Of a stretch of 64,000 nucleotides of DNA, positions 36,640 to 48,440 are shown in pieces. Numbering within the stretch: position 1 is the first letter of the stretch; the number at the start of each line of letters is the position of its first letter. The DNA lies in the NCBI RefSeq assembly GCF_050948175.1, contig NC_135194.1:9788033-9852032 (forward strand), written 5' to 3'. Origin of the DNA: Xylocopa sonorina. Taxonomy: Eukaryota; Arthropoda; Insecta; Hymenoptera; Apidae. Below the pieces are notes generated by a model. The model did not search any database and was not told the origin of the DNA. It saw nothing but the letters and a program-made list of their open reading frames with translations. The translations under genes and the position numbers were made by a program.

Positions 36640-37370
36640 GGACAGCTAATGGCCGCCGAGAGAAAAAGGTCGAGCAAAAGTGCACAATGAATTCGTGAGG
36701 TCGTGACGCGGCGTAGAAAGAGAGGGACGGTGGACGAGACAAAGAGGGCCAGCGGAGGATGAAAGGGTGGAAGGCTGAAGGAGGATAGGGAGGACGGAGG
36801 GCGACCACGGATCAATCGTAGCCTTCCGTGTTCCCTGCCGCCCCTCGGCCGCTTTCCACCCCTCGCCACTGTTCCTGGCCCTCCCTCTTCGTTCGCCCCT
36901 TCACCTACCCGGTCGACTTGCACCCCTGCAACTCGCCACCACCTAACCCCACTCCATTGACCACCTCTCACCCCTCCAGTACGCCCTTCTACTCGGTGCA
37001 ACTCTCTCAACCCTCTATCGTCGTACTTGCACCGACGTGCACGCGTCGTTACGCAGGCCCAGACCTGTCGACCAGACACAGACTCTCTTTCTCTCTCCCT
37101 CTGGCCACCCTCTCGCTCCCGCCATCGGCACCCTTCCTTTCTTCCTTCCGCTTTTCTTCATTGGTCTCTTTTCCACCCTTCGAATATTCCTCCGCGTCTC
37201 CCGCCTCCCAATCCTCTCCTTCGTTTCCCTCTTCGCGTTCGTCTACTCGAACTTTCCTCCTCGTCCTCTGCTCGATCGTCTCGCTTCAACCCCTCCGTCA
37301 ATTCCCTGCCCGTCCTCCGCCACCCACGGACACCCTCCGTTTCCCACCCACGCGTTCGAGGGCTAAGCGC
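36640..37370. other. strand-asymmetric block: purine-rich, then pyrimidine-rich
   Basis: From about 36640 to 36815 the plus strand is strongly purine-rich. From about 36825 to 37370 it is strongly C/T-rich, with long runs of CCT, CTC and TTC type words. The long frames here (36828-37397 plus, 189 codons, Ser/Pro/Leu-rich; 36573-37079 minus) follow directly from this bias and are not judged to be genes. The sign change near 36820 could mark divergent transcription starts. Confidence 0.5.
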
Positions 37371-37800
37371 GTCGCACAGAGTAGGTCAGTGGCGTGAATG
37401 ATCATCAGTATTTGCCCGTGTGTGGGTGTGCATCCGACTACGCAGCCGCTCCGTACCATCCTGCCCCGTTTCACGCGCACCCTCGCGTGTCCGCGAAAAT
37501 CCGACGACGCCGCTCGCTCGCTCGCTCGCACGCCCTCCTCCTCCCTCGCTTACCAGATCATTTTTGATTTATCCGCGTTTTCCATCCGCCCCGCGTGCGT
37601 GCCTACGTTCGTTACGGCTGGTATTGTGCATTTGTCTGATTTACCAGAGACGGATGCTATGGCTCCGAGCGTATCATCGTTTTTTATAGGGTATCGATCG
37701 TCGATTGGTAGCCGTGCCACCGTGTGCGTGCTCGCGTCGTTTTCGTCGTATCGAGGCTCTGGGGGTCTTATTCGACCTCCTCGATTGTTCAAATTTTCGT
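37371..37800. other. GC-rich tail of the asymmetric block
   Basis: CpG-dense with chance frames and a short GCTC repeat (GCTCGCTCGCTCGC near 37512). No gene recognised. Confidence 0.4.
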
Positions 37801-39650
37801 AATATATACTAGATTATTTAAAAAATAATTTTGTATCATTCTTTTATCTCAGTTTATATTATTTTTCTTTTTTACCAGGATGCGTTTGATGGTATTGTTG
37901 CGTAACTTCGTTGCTCGCGACGGAATCGCGTTGTGGTAAATGAATTATTATAAAAAATATGCCACTTCGAAAGAAATATGTTTAATGGCCAGGGTAGATC
38001 GTGTAACTCTCGCAGTCACGCATCACGAAAGTTACGTTCGAACCGCGGAACTCCGATGCCGATGAAATCGCAGATTTTGATACCGGTTATACATAGTTAC
38101 CGGCGCATTGCATAAGCCGAACTGTATCTTGCTGCCTGTCATATCCAAGCGAAGGATGTGTGCGCAGAATTGCACCGGTGAATTGGACGAGTTTCACGGT
38201 CTCGACCTTGGGGCGGTTTAACTAGTTTTCACAACTTCTTGCGCTACGTTCCGCGAGATTATTTTTACTTCCTGGTTAAGTATACACGTACGTACGCTTA
38301 TGCATGCACATATATCCGGCTGAGATCGTAAACTGCACCCACCGCGATCTGTTGACCTCTTTTTACTTAAAAACTTCCTCTTTCCTCTCTAATCTTCTTC
38401 GCCATTATTTTTCCACCTACACGTGTACGCGCTGTCGCGTATAGAAATATGGACACTTGTAACTGAAAATTGCAAAGGTTCATTTTGTTCCATTGTAGTA
38501 TTTTTTATTATAATTGTACTTGTAATTTTCATAATTAAAGGTGTGATCTTTAACGTACATGTATTTTATATCTGGTCTGTGAGAAACAAGAAATTCTGTC
38601 GAATACCTTCGAGTGGTATCGCGTATAAATTACCGTCAGAAAGTTTGCAAACAGTAGGTATATTCGGTAAAGCTGGGTGGAAAGATAAATAAAGTGATTA
38701 TTACGATTTGTTTGACGTGATATACAATTAAAGCAAGAAGTACGTATACAGTGTCAACATCGGTTGCTGTTAATTGGTGATAAAACGGTTGATGAAGAAA
38801 TTGTCATCAGGATTATTTATCGATAAAGCGTTTACGACGCGAACACGATGAGAGAGTGAAAAAGTTGCGAGAGTTATTGATTTAAAAATAATAAAATCTC
38901 CGATAACATCAATTTACTATAAAATAAACGAATAATACATTAATTTTCATAATCGCCCTATACATAGTATTATTTCCACTATTCTAATTCCTTAATTTGA
39001 TTATTCAAATTTAGGATAATCCTTATATTTGTCTCTCGCTTTAATTGTGCGACAGCTTTCGTTCGTCTAAATTCTAATAATCCAAACGATTAATGATATA
39101 TTAGTGCACAACTTTGGAAAATCGTGACGTTCGCTTGGTAAAATTTTAACTCATTTAATTTCTAAATTTTTCGTCGTTTAACAGATTTGTTATTTTTTAA
39201 AAGATAGTCTCCAATGTTCTGCACGGATATTTGATTTTCACGAGGATTAAAAATGGCTACTCTTTAATATCCTCGCCTCGTACCACGATCAACGACGTAA
39301 ACGCGTCGAGTTAAATCGTGACGTTTGAATGCTTGCAACAACTCACCTCTAAACGCATTGCCGAATGCCAAAGGGCTAATTTGCCTGCGTTTCCGTGTCT
39401 GCCTTGGTTCGCACGCGTTTGACGGTGTTCGTTCTGTGATTAAAAAATTGTGCGCCAACTAATTGGGGAAGAACGCGAGCGAAAGGGGGTGAAACTGATG
39501 TGATTCGAGGAACGACGCGTTAATTTCACTTTCGCGATCGTACATCACGAATTTCCACAAGGGAGAATGCATCGGGTTGCATTAATTCTGCATGTGTCTA
39601 AAATAATGAGATCAGTAAGTCCCGAGCAACAGTTACGAACTAAACGTGTA
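37801..39650. other. AT-rich noncoding DNA
   Basis: One frame at 38423-38692 (plus, 89 codons) would encode a hydrophobic segment, FFIIIVLVIFIIKG, but T-rich DNA gives such segments by chance and no other gene sign is present. Otherwise nothing recognisable. Confidence 0.5.
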
Positions 39651-39651
39651 G

Positions 39652-39683
39652 ACGTAAGGGTGAACTCCTTTTCACCCCTACGT
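39652..39683. other. stem-loop A of a related pair
   Basis: ACGTAAGGGTGAA (39652-39664) pairs with TTCACCCCTACGT (39671-39683) at 12 of 13 positions around a six-base loop CTCCTT. A second stem-loop with the same core, AGGGGTG..AACTC..ACCCCT, is at 56001-56026. Confidence 0.65.
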
Positions 39684-40080
39684 TTTCAATCCGCAACTGG
39701 TGAATTTGTTATCATTGCTATTCATCTACAAAAGCGAAAGTATAGAACAAAGTATACATAATTTATATTCCACAATTAACAGCTGAAAGGATAAGATATT
39801 TATCATCAAGTTACACATGTACACGACGATTAATTGTCCTCCTCATTTTTCTTAAACCACAACAACGCACTACTTTTCATTTTATCTCCTCAATTGTTCA
39901 AACATCTTCGTCTATCGATTATTCGCGACAAAGGGCGTACGAAATTTTTATAAACGCACGGTACGAACAACCACGAATCGTTCAATTGCATTCTATAATT
40001 AAGGATCCTGAGGGTTATAACCTGGAAAAGCATCGGGAAGTGGAGGGTAGAATTTTTCCGAGGAAAAAGCCGAATGGTGG
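39684..40080. other. AT-rich noncoding DNA
   Basis: No gene, repeat or RNA recognised. Confidence 0.5.
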
Positions 40081-40120
40081 TGGCTGCATCGCCGAGTCGA
40101 GTTAGTTTATGGGGACCGGA

Positions 40121-40132
40121 GTCTACGTAGAC
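40121..40132. other. 12-bp perfect palindrome
   Basis: GTCTACGTAGAC reads the same on both strands. It could be a dimeric factor site; this is inferred. Confidence 0.5.
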
Positions 40133-40176
40133 ATCTCACGATCTAACCTTACCCAACCTCCATCCCAGCCTTTCCT

Positions 40177-40198
40177 AGCTCTAGCCTAGCCTAGAGCT
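40177..40198. other. 8-bp perfect stem-loop
   Basis: AGCTCTAG pairs with CTAGAGCT around the six-base loop CCTAGC. It lies 45 bases from the palindrome at 40121. Confidence 0.5.
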
Positions 40199-40907
40199 GT
40201 GTAGGAGAAGTGCACTCCACCACACTGTACGGACGTCTGCCTAGTATTGATCCTCGGCTCAGCTACTGGCTACCTTCACCCACTAATAATTCTTGTCAGT
40301 TTCTCACAGGCTCGACGATTCAGGCCCACATTCGGCTCCGTTTTTTCCAGACGCCATTGGAAAAAAAAATTCAGAAAACTCGCTGTTGGACGTCGTCGTT
40401 CCTTACGCGAGTCACACCGTCCACGTGTAATTCTGCAATGGTTTTTTTCTTCTTGCTTCGCTTTTATGTTTTACTTTTATAATGTTGAAAAGCTAGCTTG
40501 TGATATCTTGTAGCTTGTAATGAAGTATACAAATGAAATTTCAGTTTCGAGCGTGATTGTTGTTTTAATTGGAGAATCTTGTTGGTTAAGGAAAAATGAG
40601 AGATTTAAGGAGAACGAGGAGCGAACTCTTGCAACCCCCAATCGAGTATTTGAATTTTTTCCCTCGGTTTCATATTTTTTATGTCATTGATTGCGATTCT
40701 TAATTCGAGTAACTAGTTCTTCGAAAATAGTCGTTGCTACCTTCTCTCAACTTCGTCTACTTTCCAATTACAAAGCGGCACAGAACCCTCCCTGTATTTA
40801 CCGAGAACACCGTCGTAAGCAACGTCGAGTATCGAAAGAGCAACAAGGCCAGTCGGGGCAATTAAACAACGATCCTTCAACAGCAGCGAAGCCCCAGGAG
40901 TTTAGTT

Positions 40908-41279
40908 TTAAACAACAGCCATCCGGCGTATTTTCCAGCGACCCTGCGCAACCGCAGATACCGCTCGATTAGTTCCGATAACGATGGTCCCGATATTTCG
41001 AGACAACGAAAGCGGTATTTGGCTGAAGTGGCGGTTAGACGTCGAGGAGGACGGCGACGTTGGGACGTCGGCGTCGTCGTCGTCGTCGTCGTCGTCGTTG
41101 TCGATAGACTCGCGTCCCTTAACGACGTTCTGCGCTGCGGTGTCGGGACTTGGGGGTTCTATATCACGATGCTGCAAAATGTATGCCGCCTGGTGATAAA
41201 CGGAGTCAACCCATCCGCCACCATCGTCAACCCCCTCTAACCCTTCTAACCTCCAGCGGTTTCCCCGCTTTTCATCCAC
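40908..41279 (-). CDS. weak candidate coding frame with an Asp tract
   Basis: A minus-strand frame of 123 codons starting at ATG 41279. The middle carries eight consecutive Asp, encoded by the GTC/GAC repeat, flanked by ESIDN and by ADVPTSPSSSTS, an acidic then Ser/Pro stretch of the kind seen in disordered regulator proteins. The end, RNIGTIVIGTNRAVSAVAQG, is less biased. No family is recognised, and the plus strand is also open over much of this stretch. No splice sites were assigned. It could be chance reading of a trinucleotide repeat. Confidence 0.15.
   Translation of the reverse strand: MDEKRGNRWRLEGLEGVDDGGGWVDSVYHQAAYILQHRDIEPPSPDTAAQNVVKGRESIDNDDDDDDDDADVPTSPSSSTSNRHFSQIPLSLSRNIGTIVIGTNRAVSAVAQGRWKIRRMAVV
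41072..41098. repeat. (CGT)9 trinucleotide repeat
   Basis: Nine perfect CGT units, extended by imperfect ones on both sides. It would encode Asp on the minus strand or Ser/Val/Arg on the plus strand. A CG-containing triplet repeat is unusual for noncoding DNA. Confidence 0.9.
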
Positions 41280-41340
41280 CGTTTACGTCTCTTTCCCTCC
41301 CGTACGACGTTTAACGCTTCCGCCTGCCCTTCTGCGGTCC

Positions 41341-41740
41341 CAGGGCAGTTAATGTCGGACAATTCGCTAATCGAGGCGTGGGAATATTTTTGCGTGACGA
41401 CGGATGGGAGCGAGACCGATAAACGGGGCTTCGGAACGGTGCTTCAACTCCAAATAGGCTGTACGATTTTATTTCCTCCATTTTTTTCTTCTCTTTTTTT
41501 TACTGCTTCTTTTATAGTTTCGTATCGTGGTTCGATGCGTATTCTCTACCCTTCGTAGTTCGATTTTTTATTCCAGTCGAACCCGATATTTTGCTTGCAT
41601 TTTATCTTACAATTTGGATTATTTATTGTCATTTTACTGTTCTCTGATGGTAATATCAGAGGTAGGTTTCATACCTCACAAACGTAGCTATTTCAAACAA
41701 TTTCCTAGTTCACACGTTTGAAATCTCTTGTCTACCATTA
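41341..41740. other. AT/T-rich noncoding DNA
   Basis: No gene or repeat recognised; T-rich short frames only. Confidence 0.5.
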
Positions 41741-42290
41741 ACAATTTTCAATCTTCTCGACTGTACGTAAGCGACTAGTCATCTTTCTTGGCGGATCCAA
41801 TCGAAACGCAACTACGGGGGTGAGTATCCGCTCGCTCGCGGGACTCCCTTTCGGCACACGCGGGGCTGCTGGTCGTCGTTCTCGCGCGCGCACGGAGACG
41901 GCGATGTGCACACACGCGGGCATCCGGTGCAGCGTGCTGCACCGTCGAGAGCGAGTACAAACGGCTGAAAGCGAAACGTAAACAAACAGGTAGCTCTTCA
42001 TCCAAACCAAATAGCGGAGGAGTAAAACTGCACGGCGGCGGCGCGTTGTCGGCGGTTGTCGCCGTGCCCGCGGAAACTTTCCTCCCCTTTGTTTCCCATT
42101 ATATTTTCGCATTACTTTTTTAAACGCCCCGTTAAATAGTAAGCGCCGCGCGAGTCTCGCGCGCGACTCCAGCCTGTGGCGGAGAACGAGCGGGAACCGG
42201 GGATGAAGCGGAAAAAAGAAACGGCGGAAGAGCGAGGGGGGTGGAAATAACCGGCGAAGGGTAGAAGAGGAGACGATCGACCGAGGTCGC
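41741..42290. other. GC-rich, CpG-dense block
   Basis: Chance frames on the minus strand (41738-42112, 124 codons, Arg-rich). It includes inverted GAGTC...GACTC words near 42150-42170. Possible regulatory block; no gene recognised. Confidence 0.35.
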
Positions 42291-43660
42291 GTTTGCTTCC
42301 ACGCTTCTCTTTATTTTACTTACGTAAACGAGGCTTACTAATTATGCTTGTATAGTAATCGCTGGTAACTTCGCGAGATGAAATAAATAAATGAAAGCTG
42401 TACGCGTGCTACGAGTTTTACTACTTTTGTTTGTATCGTAATATGTGCATCAGTTTATGGAAACGCAACGACGTTGATCTATTACTATGAGTTGGGTAGT
42501 TGGATGCGTTAGATATTATCTTTTGTTTAATCATGTTTTTTACAGCCTTTTGCTTTAAAAAAAATTATACTATCGTATGAAATATCGTTCAGTTTGAACG
42601 ACGATGTCAGACGTATTGTTGTTTAATTCCCAGAGAATTTTAGAATCCTTTTAAATGGCTACTGAAATATTTATATATGTAACGTTTAATTTATCAGTCA
42701 CTGGTACGAATTAAAGAAGTCTCGGTGTTATAAATAACGTGACGCTAATGCGACAGCTGATGAATTGAAATAGAAAGGTTCTAGTAACGAGACGTGCGAA
42801 ACTTAATTAAATCCGGACGCTTGAGAATTTATTTATAAGCACGCTTCGAAATTTTTATGCTCAATGTATCTCCTTCCGAAAGGGTACTAAAAATTCAACA
42901 ACGACTGAAAGGAAGTTGGAGACACGTTGAATTTTGCTTAAATTTACATGCCCTTTAAGTAGAACTATCTCTGCACCACTCTGTGTAAATAATACAATTG
43001 ATTAGGATAGATAACTCTGATTAATTTAGAAAAAATTACATATTCACGCAGCACGAGCCACTAACTTCTGATGAATTACTTATCCTAATATTTAATTCTC
43101 CATTCTGACGGCGCACCGTTCGCAATCTGGGTCATTTTCGTTCAACCTGAGTTCTTCTATCGTTCTGGATATTTAACAAATTTTTTACAATTCAAGGATA
43201 CTTGTCAAAGTTTTTCTGACGTCGCGTAGTAATTTATCAAACTCTTAATAGTTAAAAGCTTTTAAAAAGCACACTTGTGTTCAATGCTGCATACCTAGCA
43301 TCAATTCAAAAGCACCGTTAACGATAGCCAAGGAGACACGCTAATTAAAATGTCCACGCTGCTAATTTCTTCCGCGTACAATCTCCCTTCAACATTTAAT
43401 ATTATACACGAACTCAATTTTTCAAAATGAACACATATACAACAACTGTTCCTATCAAAGATTAAAACGTGCAAACATAACATAGCATAGAAAGTCAGAA
43501 CACAGTAGATAAGCATAAAAAACTGATTGCATAAAGTTACGAAATCAAAAAATTGTGCGTGGTAGATTAAAGAATGCAATCAAATCCAATCCAATCCAAT
43601 CGAAGAGAACTTTGATAAAAGTCAACAGTAGAAGAAAACCCAAGATATGACCCAACCTCT
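42291..43660. other. AT-rich noncoding DNA
   Basis: No gene recognised. It holds a hairpin (42862-42929) and a short TCCAA repeat (43585-43599, three units). Confidence 0.5.
42862..42929. other. 68-nt hairpin
   Basis: CAATGTATCTCC (42862-42873) pairs with GGAGACACGTTG (42918-42929) with one G-T pair and one mismatch. After a three-base bulge, TTCC (42874-42877) pairs with GGAA (42911-42914). The size resembles a microRNA precursor, but no known mature sequence was recognised. Confidence 0.4.
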
Positions 43661-43676
43661 TTTCACGTTCAATTAC

Positions 43677-43778
43677 CGAATCTTTCATACATTCGTATGA
43701 ACATTCGTGTAGCCATTCGTTTCTGTTCTTCGAGGTGCTCGTCGAAATCTTCCGGCGGAAGTGGCGTGGGCGTAGGGG
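43677..43778 (-). CDS. candidate internal exon, 34 codons, unknown protein
   Basis: On the minus strand the sequence after AAGCTCGCAG (acceptor AG at 43779-43780) reads PTPTPLPPEDFDEHLEEQKR followed by MATRMFIRMYERFG, and the stretch stops at TTCG just before GTAATT (donor GT at 43675-43676). Entry and exit are both phase 1 and the length is 102 bases, so the exon would be symmetric. A pyrimidine-rich stretch lies 30-50 bases upstream; an alternative acceptor AAAAG sits 17 bases further upstream. The mix of acidic, aromatic and Met residues is unlike the Arg/Ser-rich chance frames around it. If not spliced, the frame ends two codons later at TGA 43669-43671. I do not recognise the family. The open frame upstream to 44181 looks like GC-rich chance sequence. 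Confidence 0.3.
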
Positions 43779-43799
43779 CTGCGAGCTTGCGGTTGCTTT

Positions 43800-45480
43800 T
43801 GTGAACCGTTAAAGAATTAAAGAGCGTGGAGATTTCGCATTCGCGGCGGCGGTCGGAGGCGGAACGCCGCGCGGGGAAGCTGGCGACAATGCGAACGCTT
43901 CCACCCGCGACGCGGCGATTGTTCGCGGAATAATGTCCCGCTAAGATACAAAGAAAAACTGGTATCTGCAGTCGATTCCACGTAACGGCCAAGGTAAACG
44001 CGTGCAGCTTGCAAAAAGCGCGGAAAGGGATTGCGCGCGTGGCTCGTCGATAATCATACAATAACGCCGCGCGTGTGTAACACGTGTGCTCTCCTTCGGT
44101 ATCTCTTCTTTTACGTACGCGAGAAGACCATGGGCCGACAATAATGAACGTTCTTCTCAGCTCGCGCGCGCCCTTTTTCACCTACTCAACCGCCCCGTTC
44201 CACTCTGGCTCTTTCACGCTCGAAATCGGCGTTCTTGCGCCCGATTCTGCCCGCCGATCAAAGCGATCTCCTCGCGGGGCGGGCGGTGTTCTTCGTCTTT
44301 TTCAACGAGAGGAAACAGAACTAAATGCTCGCGTTACGAGTTTCGTTTACGAGCTACAAATGAGAGCGTACGTGCACACGCAAATTACATCTGTGACGTG
44401 TATACCGTCGATCGTTGGAATCGACGGTTTCTTTATCTCTCTTGCGGCTCGTTCGCGTCCACTGTTAGCTCCTTTATTTTCCAGCGAGAAGAAAGCTCTC
44501 ACGCGGATATTTTCTCTATCGTCGCGAACCGTTTTGCTTTCGAAAGGAACCGGCTGGGTTTGTCGCGCGTGTAATCCACGCTTCAACCTAGAGAAGCTGA
44601 TCGTTTGTCGTGGCCGCCTCTTTTCCACCCTCTCGCAAGCTCCGTTGCTACTTGTTTCACGGATTCTTTCGTCGAGTGTAATTTGGCGAGGTGATATAAA
44701 GTTCGATCATCGAGATTCCCGCTTCTGAGGGTCGATTCAGAATTAATCGTCAGCGATGGATGAAACAGAACCGACATAGAGACATGAGAAAAGTAATCGT
44801 GACTGTAGAGTGGTTGTTAAAATCAGGCAACTGTACTTCGTTTCACGAAGAGATAGAATATCAATGATATTAATAAATCACCAGCCATCTCCAAACACCT
44901 CGTGTAAAAGCTACGATCTGCAACATCGTAACTCCAAACAAATTCCTCTAAGAAAATGACTGCAAAAGCTATTCTTCGACGATTCGAACATAGATCGCGG
45001 AACTAAAGGAAAGAATCAGAATCGAGCCAACGACGTTATTGGGTGCTCGCGATGTCTCGCAGTTCGCCTCTAATGACGCAAAGAAATGGTAACGAGTACG
45101 TATCGCGGTATCGCCGCGCAAGAACTATCGTTCGCGTGGAACGCAAAGCGCGGCGGGACGGAAACGAGGCTCCTCTCTCTTCGATTTTAAACGCGGCGAC
45201 CAAGGTAAACGCGCGTTCCTCGGCGAGGAGCGAGCGGGCAGGCCGCGGAAGCTTATGAATCATCGCGCGAAACGAATTTCACGCGCGCCGCTCACGACGC
45301 GCCCCGCTCGAAAAGAGTCGGGCGAAAAAATTTATCCGCCGGATATGGAGATGACTCGGGAAGAGCTACGGCGGCGCTCCCGGTGGAGACTTATCGTGGC
45401 GAAGGGGGATGAAGAGGAACCGCGTGGACGAAGGGAATTTCTTTCGCTCCGCTGGCGATTTCTTTCAGCCGCTTCTTGAT
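43800..45480. other. GC-rich block with chance frames on both strands
   Basis: CpG-dense DNA in two humps (43800-44680 and 45030-45480). The largest frame is 44084-44728 plus (214 codons), overlapped by 44086-44574 plus and 44347-44628 minus. None has a recognised domain, and overlapping openness argues for composition rather than coding. Confidence 0.4.
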
Positions 45481-45972
45481 TCGCGGCTCGATTTCAATAT
45501 CCTTCGCTGATATCATTCGAGTAGCCTGCTTTTTCTTATCAGCGATGACATTGCACTGTCTTTCGCCTTTTTTTTTCTTCGTAATTATCGCGTGGACAGT
45601 TTGCTATCCATCGTTCGATTGGGAAGTGGAAACGGAAATTTGTACGTACGTTGAATTGTACGAATTGATTTATTAGTGAAGAAATTGATGTGAGATACTA
45701 AGATGTTCCTATATTAAAATGAGAGCGATGAGATGTAACTAATTTATTTTAATATTTGCTACGTCTTCATTTTTCAAAACCTTCAACTTTGATAATATAC
45801 GATTATCCAATGTAAAAGAAATGATAAAAAATGAATTTACTAAGTAAGACTTGTCGAGCTATATATTTAACCAAAAATTTTCAGCACCGTTCGCCAGCCC
45901 AATCAATCAGCCTCGTTACCGAGAAAGAACGATCGAATCGGGTCGGAAGTCTGGCTAAAACGAATCCGTGGC
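45481..45972. other. AT-rich noncoding DNA
   Basis: Nothing recognisable. Confidence 0.5.
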
Positions 45973-46120
45973 TACAGGGTGTCCCGTAGTCATTGGCAGA
46001 AAATTGAAGATGGTATTTTCAGACACGAAGGGAGATAATCAGAGATCAGAAAATTTAACTCGAAGCTTCGTTCTCGAGAGAAGCTACTTTGAATATCCGT
46101 CAAACACGTGTGCACCAATA
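45973..46120 (+). mobile_element. truncated end of a TACAGGGTG-type DNA transposon
   Basis: The stretch begins TACAGGGTGTCCCGTAGTCA, with TA as the probable target dinucleotide. It continues into a region containing AAGCTTCGTTCTCGAGAGAA and CCGTCAAACACGTGTG, the general layout I associate with the outer parts of widespread DNA elements in ant and bee genomes. That association is from memory and not searched. No opposite end or transposase follows; the right boundary near 46120 is approximate. Confidence 0.45.
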
Positions 46121-48440
46121 CAGCACGTTGCATTAATAATGAAATCTTAATCACATCTTACAACTACACGCAAATAATTATTATATTGAAACGATAACCT
46201 TAATATCGAAAGCATAATTACTAGTGAAATTAAAGATTCCAATGAACCAACGCGCATATTCCGTCTGCTCTCAAGTAGGGTTTGCAGTTGGTTACCAAAA
46301 TGGCGTCAAACGGATCATCGCGTACCACTATTCCCTGACATTTATCTCTATACTACCATTTACATTCTATATTACAAATACACACGACTGGATGTCTTTA
46401 TCTTACCTCAATTCCTAATATCTCTTCGTTTATAACCCATCACCAATCATTCCCCAGTAAACGACAACGCTCGCACCCGACAAATCTTCAAAGTCAGTGC
46501 TCGCGCGAACGAACGGAAGCTCGCACGCAAATTTCGATCCCTTCCATTCTCCGTCCACGGTCTCTAGAAAAACTACTCCACTGGCGAATTTTCTGCGAAC
46601 GATCGACGAACACCCGGTATACGTCCGAACATTTTCCGGGATTACGAATTTCACTCGGCGCGCTCACGGTGAATCCGTCGTGGAAGCGGCTGCTGACAAC
46701 GCGATTCACGGAGTTCCATGAAAGTCGAGGCGGTGAAAGGAAAGATTGGAGAATAGCGGGTGAGAACGGGGCGACCGGGTTTCAGCGTCGATGGGACGAG
46801 GACAGGGACAAGGGCGGTATCCGCGGCGATTCGTTCACGCAGAGCAAAGAAGTGTCTCATCGTCACGCTGTCTGCCATCTGCGCGCTCCTCGCCTCCTCG
46901 AATGACCGATCCTGCCCGTTTCTTTTACCGGGGGTAGACGCAACGTCGCGTGGAAGATCGCAAGCGATACTCGAGGAGGAGACGCGGGGACGTTGCTGGT
47001 TATTTGAACGGAAACGCGACCAGTGCCTCTTGCGCGACGCGTTCGCTATTAATTCGTGGACCAGCGAATTGAATGGGGTATTTGGGAGGTACTGATGAGT
47101 GAGATGTTGGTCTTGTTAACTTGTGGCTTCAGAGATAAATGAAATTTTAAACGATTCGTTGAATAAAAGTGTTACTTTAATTTTAATGCTAATTTGGTAG
47201 TTTTGAAAAGTTTGAATTTCTGGGTGGTACTCGATCGAGTTTATCCGTAAATTGTGGTTACATTTCAGGTTTGCTCTGTAAGCTGTCGTATCGAATTGTA
47301 ATATGGTTGTAAATTTATTGTAATTGCAGATTAATGCGTACGCACGTCGATCGATGTTATTGGTGTCTGTTGATTAGAAGATTTATTGTAAATAGTTTGA
47401 TTTTTTATTATTTTAGATATATTCTGCGTTTTATAAGGATGATAGTTTTCATATTCTTTTATGAAAAAAGAAGATGCTGAAGTTTAAGATGCCGTGGTGG
47501 ATAATTAAGAAATTATTGTTTTATTAGAAGAATTGCTAGTTATTTGAGGGCCATTTAGAAATTAAAAATAGGACAGGATTTTGAAGCTCTGAAAATCTGC
47601 GAAAGGGAACAATGAATTGAGAGGAATCTATAGATATCCAATATTTTTGGGTATTACGAATTATAGATGAAATTTACATCATTTAGCATTCATAAAGGTA
47701 TGAATATATTAATTCACACCGAATATCGATTCGACAGTGATAATTCAATCCGTAATACACCTTAACGCATATAATTTATTCGATGATCCTTTTTATTTTC
47801 ATAAATCAATCGACAGTTTCCAATTATTAAACTTCATGTACATATCTACTTCACTATACTTCATATTTCTTTTCATAATTGTAAAAAGAAAAGTAGTAAC
47901 TCGTCATAAACTGAATTTCATATCAGTTTTAAGAAAGAAACCTTTTTAAAACTTTTTAACGCTGCATTTGCATTGGTGTAATTCACTATGGTGCATACAG
48001 GATTCTTAATTAATACCGAGCGTCGATGAGACTGTAACGTTTCACCAAAATTGTGTTCGTAAACACAATCTCGTCGAAATAATAATTCATTACATTTACC
48101 TCGACAAAATTGCAAATATTATGCTCTTATCCGTTGCGAATATCATTTTCAGGTAATAATTAGTAAAGTATCGCGACAGTAAAGCATACTGCGATACGTT
48201 TGCAAAACCCTATAGTCAGTTTTTCAATAAATAAACCGTGATTGTTAGAACATTTTTAAAGCTCTTCGGTCTAATATGACGCCAATGAGCATTTGCAATA
48301 ATAATACCTTTTGAATCTTACTCTAGTCACCCCAAAAGATTAATCAAAACACCTTTAGAAACCCTCACGGTCAAGTTACTCACAGACCCTCATCCCAATT
48401 CGATTAATGCGACAAAAAATATATTTCTCAATCGAAAACG
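46121..48440. other. noncoding DNA with a short GC-rich part
   Basis: A CpG-rich hump at 46490-47090 carries chance frames; the rest, especially 47100-48440, is AT-rich. Nothing recognisable. Confidence 0.5.

Larger units (their letters stand above)
40081..41340. other. mixed block with small palindromes and a GTC repeat
   Basis: It contains a pyrimidine-rich stretch (40138-40180), two palindromic features, a trinucleotide repeat and open frames on both strands at 40690-41280. No gene is confirmed. Confidence 0.4.

Noticed and set aside
36828..37397. 189-codon Ser/Pro/Leu-rich frame
   Set aside because: Fully explained by the C/T-rich strand bias of this block; several frames are open at once.
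44084..44728. 214-codon plus-strand frame
   Set aside because: Overlapped by other open frames on both strands in GC-rich DNA; no recognisable protein features.
45968..46150. 60-codon plus-strand frame starting at 45968
   Set aside because: It is a chance reading through the outer part of the transposon end at 45973.
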